DNA from: Actinomycetes bacterium
GTDB lineage: Bacteria > Actinomycetota > Actinomycetes > Actinomycetales > Microbacteriaceae
Assembly: GCA_023457615.1 (NCBI GenBank)
Contig: JAEWKY010000143.1
Location: 1 to 9,698, forward strand
DNA length: 9,698 bases
Direction: 5' to 3'
The position numbers and the translations under genes were made by a program. Below the pieces are notes generated by a model. It ran no database searches and was not told where the DNA came from. It worked only from the letters and a program-made list of their open reading frames with translations. How positions within the stretch are numbered: position 1 is the first letter of the stretch; the number at the start of each line of letters is the position of its first letter. Shown here piece after piece: positions 1 through 5,318 of this stretch.

Positions 1-741
1 GCCGCCGACCGTGCCCCCGGTGCCGCGGCGCGCGTCGCCGACGCCGGACCGGTGACGCGCATCCCGATCCGGGGCGTGCGCAAGCACACGGCCGCGGCGA
101 TGGTGGCGAGCGCCTTCACCGCCCCGCACGTCACCGTCTTCCACACGATCGACGCGACGCCCGCCGTCGACCTCGCGGCGCGCCTCACCGTGTCGACCGG
201 CACGAAAGTCAACCTGCTCGCGCTCGTCGCGCGCGCCGTCTGCGTGACGCTCGCCGCGCATCCGGAGCTCAACTCCCGCTGGGACGACGCGACGCAGGAG
301 ATCGTGCGCTACGGCTACGTCAACCTCGGCATCGCCGCCGCGACCGACCGCGGACTCGTCGTGCCGAACGTCAAGGCCGCCGACGAGCTGGGCGTCGTCG
401 AACTCGCGACCGCGCTCGCCGAGCTCACGGCCGAGGCCCGCGGCGGCAAGGCGTCGCCCGAGCGGCTCGCGGGCGGCACCTTCACGATCACCAACATCGG
501 CGTGTTCGGCGTCGAGGCGGGCACGCCGATCCTCAACCCCGGCGAGGCCGGGATCCTCGCGCTCGGGGCCGCACAGCGTCGGCCCTGGGAGTTCGAGGGC
601 GGCATCGCGCTGCGTCAGGTGCTGACTCTGAGCCTCTCGTTCGACCATCGCGTCGTCGACGGCGCGCAGGGCTCGCGGTTCCTCGCCGAGCTCGGCGGGA
701 TGCTGTCGAATCCCGACGAGATCGCGCTGCTCGGCTCCTAG
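1..741 (+). CDS. 2-oxo acid dehydrogenase E2 (dihydrolipoamide acyltransferase), C-terminal part
   Basis: The 5' end lies outside the window; 246 residues are visible. E2 transfers an acyl group from lipoyl-lysine to CoA as the core of a pyruvate or branched-chain 2-oxo acid dehydrogenase complex in the cytosol. The first 17 or so visible residues are an Ala/Pro/Gly-rich linker. The catalytic domain then opens with RIPIRGVRKHTAAAM, and the active-site motif DHRVVDG is intact at bases 643-663, with the catalytic His at visible residue 216. FTITNIGVFG and the PILNPGEAGILALG segment are also typical of the fold. An in-frame GTG at base 52 lies in the linker and is not the true start. The lipoyl and E1/E3-binding domains should lie upstream. 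The sequence resembles actinobacterial branched-chain (bkdC-type) E2s, but substrate cannot be fixed from this part. The stop codon overlaps that of the convergent lipoprotein gene. Confidence 0.93.
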   Translation, partial: AADRAPGAAARVADAGPVTRIPIRGVRKHTAAAMVASAFTAPHVTVFHTIDATPAVDLAARLTVSTGTKVNLLALVARAVCVTLAAHPELNSRWDDATQEIVRYGYVNLGIAAATDRGLVVPNVKAADELGVVELATALAELTAEARGGKASPERLAGGTFTITNIGVFGVEAGTPILNPGEAGILALGAAQRRPWEFEGGIALRQVLTLSLSFDHRVVDGAQGSRFLAELGGMLSNPDEIALLGS

Positions 742-1235
742 GGCGCGGGGGTCGGCGTCGGCCCGGCCGCCTCGGCGCCCTCGAGCGATCCCGTGGTCTT
801 CGCGCCGTCGTCGCGGATGGTGCAGAGCAGCTCGCGGTCGCCGCTCGCCCAGCTCGCCGGGGTCGGGTAGTAGCCGCCGGTGAAGTAGGCCGAGTCGGCG
901 TAGGCGACGCCGACGAACTCCGTGAAGACCTCGCCCTGGCAGAACTCGGTCAGCTGCGCCTCGAGCTCCACGTCGCCGGGGAACTCCGTGCCCGACACGA
1001 GCGAGCGCGCGAACACCTCGGAGTCGTGCGGTTCGGCGCAGTCGACGACCGGCACCGCCGTGACCTCGGCCGCGACGTCGTCGTCGTCGAGGCAGTCGCC
1101 GCCGACGATCTCGAAGATGCCCGGAGCGGCCGACGCCTGCGTGAACAGCCCGTCGATCGCACCGCATCCCGCGAGGACCGGCGCGACGAGCACCGCGCCG
1201 ACGAGCGCGAGGATCCGACTGCGGGTGCGGGCCAC
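738..1235 (-). CDS. Small secreted lipoprotein of the Septum_form (septum formation) type
   Basis: The product has 165 residues and starts at a GTG. The N terminus has Arg residues (MARTRSR), a hydrophobic stretch and a lipobox LAGC with the lipidated Cys at residue 24, so the mature protein should be anchored on the outer face of the membrane. The mature part carries GDCL (46-49), a VVDCAEPHDSEVFA segment (63-76), a middle Cys at 99 and W-x2-GDRELLC ending at Cys138. This is the pattern I know from the Septum_form domain family in actinobacterial secreted or membrane proteins. The four non-lipid cysteines (48, 66, 99, 138) could form two disulfides. The C terminus is a Pro/Thr tail (PTPTPAP). 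The biochemical role is unknown, and the family name should not be read as proof of a division function. The gene lies 29 bases after hisN on the same strand and converges on the E2 gene. Confidence 0.83.
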   Translation of the reverse strand: MARTRSRILALVGAVLVAPVLAGCGAIDGLFTQASAAPGIFEIVGGDCLDDDDVAAEVTAVPVVDCAEPHDSEVFARSLVSGTEFPGDVELEAQLTEFCQGEVFTEFVGVAYADSAYFTGGYYPTPASWASGDRELLCTIRDDGAKTTGSLEGAEAAGPTPTPAP

Positions 1236-1241
1236 GCGGTC

Positions 1242-1247
1242 AGCCTA
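1242..1247 (-). promoter_or_regulatory. Likely -10 element of the lipoprotein gene, giving a leaderless mRNA
   Basis: On the minus strand TAGGCT lies 6 bases before the GTG start, so a transcript starting 7 bases downstream of the hexamer would begin exactly at the start codon. No Shine-Dalgarno sequence is visible. This is the only TA step in the 29-base gap after hisN. No convincing -35 is seen; the position it would occupy falls at the end of hisN. Read-through from hisN is an alternative source of transcript. Confidence 0.5.
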
Positions 1248-1264
1248 GGGGACGGCGGGAGCGC

Positions 1265-2056
1265 TCAGCGGGAGCGGAGACGCCCGATGACCTCGTCGTG
1301 CAGGAGGCCGTTCGTCGCGACGACCGACAGGGTGTCGAGGGCGTTCTCCGTGCCGTCGGCGTCGGTGATGCGTCCGCCCGCCTCGCGCACGATCGGCACG
1401 AGCGCGGCGATGTCCCAGGGCTTCACGTCGAACTCGCCGGCGATCTCGAGAGCGCCCTCCGCGAGCAGCATGTACGACCAGAGATCGCCGTACGCGCGGG
1501 TGCGGTCCACCGCACGGCCGAGGTCGAGCAGCTGGTCGACGCGGCCGTACTGGTCCCAGTGCTTGAGGCTGTTGTACGAGAAGGATGCCGCCGCGAGGTC
1601 GTCGATGCCGCTCACCCGGAGCCGGCGCGGCTCACCGCCGTCGACCTGCAGCCACGCCCCCGACCCCGTCGCGGCGTACCAGCGGCGCCCGAGGGCGGGT
1701 GCGCTCACGACGCCCACCTGCGGCACCCCGTCGATCACGAGGGCGATGAGCGCCCCCCAGTTGGGCACGCCGCGCACGAAGTTGCTCGTGCCGTCGATGG
1801 GGTCGACGATCCACTGCCGGCTCGAGGAGCCGTGGGTGCCGAACTCCTCGCCGAGGATCGAGTCGCCGGGTCGAGCCTGCGCGAGATGCTCGCGGATGAC
1901 CTTCTCGACGCGCGTGTCGGCATCCGTCACCTGCGAGCGGTCGGGCTTGAGCTGCACGTCGAGGTCTTGCGACCGGTAGCGGTCGATCGAGATGAGGTCG
2001 GCTTCGGCGGCGAGCACGAGCGCGACCGCGAGGTCGTCGGCGAGATCGAAGGTCAC
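1265..2056 (-). CDS. hisN: Histidinol-phosphatase, inositol-monophosphatase family (HisN)
   Basis: The product has 263 residues, about the length of mycobacterial HisN. It should remove phosphate from L-histidinol phosphate, the penultimate step of histidine synthesis, using Mg2+. Metal-binding residues of the IMPase fold are visible: GEE at 69-71, DPIDGTSNF at 85-93 (Asp85, Asp88) and PWDIAALVPIVREAGG with Asp215. The GTG start at 2056 was chosen because the rsgA stop (TGA, 2055-2053) overlaps it as GTGA and because the upstream in-frame extension to 2182 is arginine-rich shadow sequence of rsgA. No Shine-Dalgarno is visible, so translation is probably coupled to rsgA. A general inositol or nucleotide phosphatase of the same fold cannot be excluded. 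The histidinol-phosphate assignment rests on overall resemblance to actinobacterial HisN, including the KPDRSQVTDAD segment. Confidence 0.88.
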   Translation of the reverse strand: MTFDLADDLAVALVLAAEADLISIDRYRSQDLDVQLKPDRSQVTDADTRVEKVIREHLAQARPGDSILGEEFGTHGSSSRQWIVDPIDGTSNFVRGVPNWGALIALVIDGVPQVGVVSAPALGRRWYAATGSGAWLQVDGGEPRRLRVSGIDDLAAASFSYNSLKHWDQYGRVDQLLDLGRAVDRTRAYGDLWSYMLLAEGALEIAGEFDVKPWDIAALVPIVREAGGRITDADGTENALDTLSVVATNGLLHDEVIGRLRSR

Positions 2057-3078
2057 GAGACGAGCGTAGCCAGCAGACGCTGGAGGGAGTCGACGCGGGC
2101 CGCGGGGAGGCGCCCGTCCGCGACGGCCTCGTTGAGCTCGCAGTCGGGCGCGTCGGGCAGGTGGGTGCACCCGCGCGGGCACTCCTCGGCGACGGCCGCG
2201 AGGTCGGCGAACGACCTCAGGATGTTGGCCGTGTCGACGTGACCCAGGCCGAACGAGCGCACGCCGGGGGTGTCGATGATCCAGCCGCCGGTCGGCACCC
2301 GCAGCGAGACCGTCGACGACGACGTGTGGCGTCCGCGGCCGGTGACGGCGTTGACGACGCCGACGGCGCGATCGGTGCCGGGCACGAGGGCGTTCACGAG
2401 CGTCGACTTGCCGACGCCCGAGTGGCCGACGGCGACGGTCGTGTGGCCCCTCAGCAGCGGGGCGAGCTCGTCGAGCGGCCAGGCATCTTGCGCCGACCGC
2501 ACGACGGGGATGTCGAGCGCGCTGAAGTTGCTCAGGAACGGGCCGGGGTCGGCGAGGTCGGTCTTCGTGATGACGAGGATCGGCGCGATGCCCGCGTCGT
2601 AGGCGGCGACGAGGTAGCGGTCGACGAGGCGCGGTCGCGGCTCGGGGTTCGCGGCCGCGACGACGACGAGCAGCTGGTCGGCGTTCGCGACGATGATGCG
2701 CTCGACGTCGTCGGTGTCGTCGGCGCTGCGGCGCAGCAGGGTCGTGCGGGGCTGGATGCGCACGATGCGCCCGAGGGAGCCCTCGTCACCGCTCGCGTCG
2801 CCCACGACATCCACGCGGTCGCCCGTGACGATCGCCTGCTTGCGCAGCTCCTTCGCCCGGGTCGCCGTGACGGTGCGCTCATCGTCGCCGTCCTCGTCGA
2901 CGAGCACCGTATAGCGGCCCCGGTCGACGGAGAGCACACGGGCGTCGACGGCGTCGTCGTGCGCCGGCCGGGTCTTCGTGCGCGGCTTGGTGCCCTTGGA
3001 GTTGGGCCGCACGCGCACGTCCGACTCGTCCCAGGCCTCGAAGCCCTCGTCGTCGTCGTCCGGCGGCAGCCAGCTCAT
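2053..3078 (-). CDS. rsgA: Ribosome small-subunit-dependent GTPase RsgA
   Basis: The product has 341 residues. RsgA is a circularly permuted GTPase that acts late in 30S subunit maturation, with GTP hydrolysis stimulated by the subunit. The permuted motif order is visible: G4 as TKTD (171-174), then the P-loop GHSGVGKST (218-226), G2 TGRGRHTSS (246-254) and G3 DTPG (269-272). An OB-fold region precedes the GTPase (about 43-115, with TGDRVDVVGD at 85-94). The C-terminal zinc knuckle has Cys300, Cys304, His306 and Cys313. The G4 motif starts with Thr instead of the Asn of NKxD, which I believe is common in actinobacterial homologues. The N terminus has an acidic patch (DDDDEGFEAWDESD, residues 7-20) followed by a basic Lys/Arg stretch. 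The ATG start overlaps the aroA stop (ATGA, 3078-3075) and the stop overlaps the hisN start, so the gene sits inside a coupled three-gene chain. Confidence 0.95.
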   Translation of the reverse strand: MSWLPPDDDDEGFEAWDESDVRVRPNSKGTKPRTKTRPAHDDAVDARVLSVDRGRYTVLVDEDGDDERTVTATRAKELRKQAIVTGDRVDVVGDASGDEGSLGRIVRIQPRTTLLRRSADDTDDVERIIVANADQLLVVVAAANPEPRPRLVDRYLVAAYDAGIAPILVITKTDLADPGPFLSNFSALDIPVVRSAQDAWPLDELAPLLRGHTTVAVGHSGVGKSTLVNALVPGTDRAVGVVNAVTGRGRHTSSSTVSLRVPTGGWIIDTPGVRSFGLGHVDTANILRSFADLAAVAEECPRGCTHLPDAPDCELNEAVADGRLPAARVDSLQRLLATLVS

Positions 3079-4379
3079 GCGAGGAGCGTCCGCCACATGC
3101 CGGGGAAGTCGGGGAGGGTCTTGCTCGTCGTCGCGACGTCGTCGATCACGACGCCCGGCACGACGAGTCCGAGCAGCGCGCCGGTCGTCGCCATCCGGTG
3201 GTCGGCGTACGACCGCCACGACGCGCCGCGCAGCTCGGCGGGCTCGACGAGCAGCCCGTCGTCGGTCTCGGTCACCCGCCCGCCGAGCGCGGTGAGCTCG
3301 GCCGCGAGGGCGGCGAGACGGTCGGTCTCGTGCCCGCGGAGGTGGCCGATGCCGGTGAGCCGCGACGGCGTCGTCGCGAGGGCGGCGAGGGCTGCGAACG
3401 TCGGTGCGAGCTCGCCGCCTTCGGAGAGGTCGAGGTCGACGCCCGCCCAGCGCGCGCCGCCCCGGTAGCCGGCGCCGCCGTCCACCTGCAGCTCGCCCTC
3501 GCTCGACAGGCTCGCCATCGCCCCGAACCGGGGGAGGAGGGTGCGGAACAGGTCGCCGACCTGAGTCGTGGTCGAGGGCCACCCGGTGATCGTCACCCGC
3601 CCGCCGGCGAGGAGCGCGGCGGCGAGGAACGGCCCCGCGTTGGAGAGGTCGGGCTCGATCGCGAGACCCCGGCCGAGGAGGGGACCCGGCTCGACGACCC
3701 ACACGGTCGGCTCCGGGCTCGCGACGCTCACGCCGCGGCTCCTCAGCACGTCGAGCGTCATCTCGATGTGCGGCAGGCTCGGCAGGTGCTCGCCCTCGTG
3801 GCGCAGCACGAGCCCGTTGCGGAAGCGGGGCGCGGCGAGCAGCAGCCCCGAGACGAACTGGCTCGAGGCCGAGGCATCGATCGTCAGCTCGCCGCCGTCG
3901 ACGGAGCCCGTGCCGCGGATCGTGAACGGCAGCCCGCCGCGGCCCCCGTCGTCGACGTCGACGCCGAGCGCGCGCAGCGACGCGATCGTCGTGTGCATCG
4001 GCCGCTTGCGCGCGTGCTCGTCGCCGTCGAGCGTCACGGCCCCCTCGGCGAGGGCGGCGACCGGCGGGATGAAGCGCATGACCGTGCCGGCGAGTCCCGC
4101 CTGCAGGTCGACGCCGCCGGTGAGCGGCCCGGGCGTGACGATCCAGGAGCCGTCCTCGTCGTCGCGGATGTCCGCGCCGAGGGCACGGAGGGCGTCGGAC
4201 ATGAGCGCCGTGTCGCGCGCGCGGAGCGGCGTGTGCAGCACCGAGGGCCGCTCGGCCAGGGCCGAGAGCACGAGCTCGCGGTTGGTGAGGCTCTTCGAGC
4301 CGGGGATCGTGAGGCGCGCATCCAGGGGACCGGTCGCCGTGGGCGCCGCCCACCCCTCGGAATACGTCGAAACACTCAT
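3075..4379 (-). CDS. aroA: 3-phosphoshikimate 1-carboxyvinyltransferase (EPSP synthase)
   Basis: The product has 434 residues, a full-length EPSP synthase. It joins phosphoenolpyruvate to shikimate 3-phosphate in the shikimate pathway to chorismate and the aromatic amino acids. Visible signatures are PGSKSLTNR (26-34), the PEP-site loop GLAGTVMRF (95-103), GDEHARKRPM (119-128), IDASASSQFVSGLLL in the middle and DHRMATTGALLGL near the C terminus. The form GLAGTV, where the E. coli enzyme has GNAGTA, matches actinobacterial enzymes. It is the first gene of the aroA-rsgA-hisN chain, divergent from sigH. The start codon lies inside the 18-base spacer of the sigH stress promoter, so the two genes share control DNA. 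The reading frame of rsgA stays open across aroA by base-composition chance; that extension is not coding. Confidence 0.96.
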   Translation of the reverse strand: MSVSTYSEGWAAPTATGPLDARLTIPGSKSLTNRELVLSALAERPSVLHTPLRARDTALMSDALRALGADIRDDEDGSWIVTPGPLTGGVDLQAGLAGTVMRFIPPVAALAEGAVTLDGDEHARKRPMHTTIASLRALGVDVDDGGRGGLPFTIRGTGSVDGGELTIDASASSQFVSGLLLAAPRFRNGLVLRHEGEHLPSLPHIEMTLDVLRSRGVSVASPEPTVWVVEPGPLLGRGLAIEPDLSNAGPFLAAALLAGGRVTITGWPSTTTQVGDLFRTLLPRFGAMASLSSEGELQVDGGAGYRGGARWAGVDLDLSEGGELAPTFAALAALATTPSRLTGIGHLRGHETDRLAALAAELTALGGRVTETDDGLLVEPAELRGASWRSYADHRMATTGALLGLVVPGVVIDDVATTSKTLPDFPGMWRTLLA

Positions 4380-4384
4380 CGGTT
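4359..4384 (+). promoter_or_regulatory. SigH/SigR-type stress promoter driving sigH-rshA (autoregulation)
   Basis: GGAAT (4359-4363) and GTT (4382-4384) are separated by exactly 18 bases. This matches in full the consensus known for sigma-R of Streptomyces (GGAAT-N18-GTT) and closely that of mycobacterial SigH. It points at the sigH gene, as expected for a sigma factor that activates its own operon. Transcription should start 7-10 bases after GTT, around 4391-4394, immediately before or at an in-frame ATG at 4394. The element overlaps the first codons of aroA on the other strand. The match is seen directly; its activity is inferred. Confidence 0.8.
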
Positions 4385-4388
4385 GTCC

Positions 4389-4394
4389 AGGGTA
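4389..4394 (-). promoter_or_regulatory. Likely -10 element of the aroA-rsgA-hisN operon
   Basis: On the minus strand TACCCT lies 9 bases before the aroA ATG, which predicts a leader of zero to three bases. No Shine-Dalgarno is present. Only two TA steps occur between aroA and the short sigH start, and this is one of them. No strong -35 is seen. The hexamer lies within about 10 bases of the sigH stress promoter's GTT element, so polymerase binding at the two sites should compete. Confidence 0.45.
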
Positions 4395-4454
4395 TGCCCT
4401 CAGCGCTTCTGGAACGTCCGGTCGGCCTCGCCGCCGGCCTCCAGCGCGCGGTCG

Positions 4455-4460
4455 TAGACT
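4455..4460 (+). promoter_or_regulatory. Candidate housekeeping -10 element for the short form of sigH
   Basis: TAGACT lies 8 bases before the ATG at 4469, in a position to give a leaderless or near-leaderless mRNA for the shorter sigma factor. There is no Shine-Dalgarno before that ATG. No clear -35 hexamer is seen 16-19 bases upstream in this nearly pure GC sequence, so this is a TANNNT-only call. Confidence 0.4.
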
Positions 4461-4468
4461 CGACGGCG

Positions 4469-5074
4469 ATGAGCGACCCCCAGCCGCCTGCCGAACTGCG
4501 CGAGCTGTTCGAGGACCAGGCTCTCCAGTACATGGACCAGCTGTACGCGGCGGCCCTGCGCATGACGCGCAACCCCGCGGATGCCGGCGACCTCGTGCAG
4601 GAGACCTACATGAAGGCGTACGCGGCCTTCCGGTCCTACGAGCAGGGCACGAACCTGAAGGCCTGGCTGTACCGCATCCTCACCAACACGTTCATCAACA
4701 GCTACCGCAAGAACCAGCGGGGGCCGTACCAGGGCGCGATCGACGACCTCGAGGACTGGCAGCTCGGCGGCGCCGAGTCGCTCACCCAGGGCCGCACGAC
4801 GCGCTCCGCCGAGGCCGAGGCGATCGACCACCTGCCCGACAGCGACGTCAAGCAGGCGCTCCAGTCGATCCCCGAGGACTTCCGACTCGCCGTCTACCTC
4901 GCCGACGTCGAGGGCTTCTCCTACCAGGAGATCGCCGACATCATGAAGACCCCCGTCGGGACGGTGATGAGTCGGCTGCACCGTGGCCGCCGGCTGCTGC
5001 GCGACCTGCTCGCGGACTACGCGCGCGAGCGCGGCATCACCGTTCCCGCCCCCGCCACCAGGAGAGCGAAATGA
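4469..5074 (+). CDS. sigH: ECF RNA polymerase sigma factor SigH/SigR (thiol-oxidative stress)
   Basis: The product has 201 residues from ATG 4469. Region 2 spans about 14-84, with DQLYAAALRMTRNPADAGDLVQET then TNLKAWLYRILTNTFINSYRK. Region 4 spans about 122-182, with the helix-turn-helix FSYQEIADIMKTPVGTVMSRLHRGRR. The close match to mycobacterial SigH through both regions supports the subfamily. Members direct polymerase to GGAAT/GTT promoters of thioredoxin and proteostasis genes after disulfide or heat stress. The next gene is its anti-sigma factor, overlapping as ATGA. An in-frame ATG at 4394 adds 25 residues (starts MPSALLERPVGLAAG). The first 9 codons of that extension contain four codons ending in A or T, unlike the rest of the gene, and the other 16 are nearly all G/C-ending. 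I chose 4469 as the main start because of homologue length and the -10 just before it, with 4394 as a probable second, stress-specific start. Confidence 0.93.
   Translation: MSDPQPPAELRELFEDQALQYMDQLYAAALRMTRNPADAGDLVQETYMKAYAAFRSYEQGTNLKAWLYRILTNTFINSYRKNQRGPYQGAIDDLEDWQLGGAESLTQGRTTRSAEAEAIDHLPDSDVKQALQSIPEDFRLAVYLADVEGFSYQEIADIMKTPVGTVMSRLHRGRRLLRDLLADYARERGITVPAPATRRAK
5060..5066 (+). promoter_or_regulatory. Shine-Dalgarno of the anti-sigma gene
   Basis: AGGAGAG lies inside the last codons of sigH, with GGAG 6 bases before the ATG at 5071. It is the clearest ribosome-binding site in the window. Combined with the ATGA overlap it suggests that anti-sigma synthesis is both coupled to sigH and independently initiated, helping to keep the inhibitor at least stoichiometric. 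Confidence 0.75.
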
Positions 5075-5301
5075 CCGACTGCGGCTGCGACAAGGCCAAA
5101 GCCGAGCTCGAGGAGTACCTCCACCGAGAGCTCTCGACGCAGGACTTCCAGGACATCACCGACCACCTCGAGAACTGCGAGGACTGCACGACCGAGCACC
5201 TCGTGGGGCTCACCCTCACGCTCAAGATGCAGAAGGCGTGCCAGGAGAAGGCCCCCGAGGAGCTGCGCGCGGCGATCCTCGCGCGCATCCAGTCGGTCTA
5301 G
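5071..5301 (+). CDS. rshA: Redox-sensing zinc anti-sigma factor (RshA/RsrA, ZAS family)
   Basis: The product has 76 residues. It should bind SigH in reducing conditions and release it when its cysteines form a disulfide and zinc is lost. The ZAS signature H-x3-C-x2-C is His32, Cys36, Cys39. Laid against Streptomyces RsrA from memory, it aligns without gaps at an offset of five: Cys6 falls on RsrA Cys11 (the zinc ligand and disulfide partner), His32 on His37, Cys36 on Cys41, Cys39 on Cys44 and Cys57 on Cys62. RsrA Cys31 has no counterpart (Phe26). An additional Cys4 precedes Cys6, giving C-G-C. The protein is shorter than RsrA, ending soon after the PEELRAAILARI helix. No membrane segment is present, so it acts in the cytosol. 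The start is fixed by the ATGA overlap and Shine-Dalgarno. It converges on kgd with a 17-base gap and no visible terminator. Confidence 0.92.
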   Translation: MTDCGCDKAKAELEEYLHRELSTQDFQDITDHLENCEDCTTEHLVGLTLTLKMQKACQEKAPEELRAAILARIQSV

Positions 5302-5318
5302 TCACCGCACCGCGGGTC

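Noticed and set aside
742..782. GC-rich inverted repeats just after the E2 stop, as a terminator
   Set aside because: They lie in the Pro/Thr-tail codons of the lipoprotein gene, have loops too short to fold well, and lack a T tract.
2057..2182. N-terminal extension of hisN to 2182
   Set aside because: It is an Arg-rich shadow of the rsgA C terminus. The IMPase fold and the GTGA overlap support the start at 2056.
4411..4436. Second GGAAC downstream of the stress promoter, as another SigH-type -35
   Set aside because: No GTT lies 17-19 bases downstream.
3079..4572. Long upstream extension of the rsgA frame across aroA (839 codons in total)
   Set aside because: The part before the rsgA ATG is an Arg/Ala-rich shadow of aroA in another frame. 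RsgA homology begins at 3078, where the start overlaps the aroA stop.
5302..5318. Terminator between rshA and kgd
   Set aside because: Only a 6-base CCGCGG palindrome is present, with no stem-loop and no T run on either strand.
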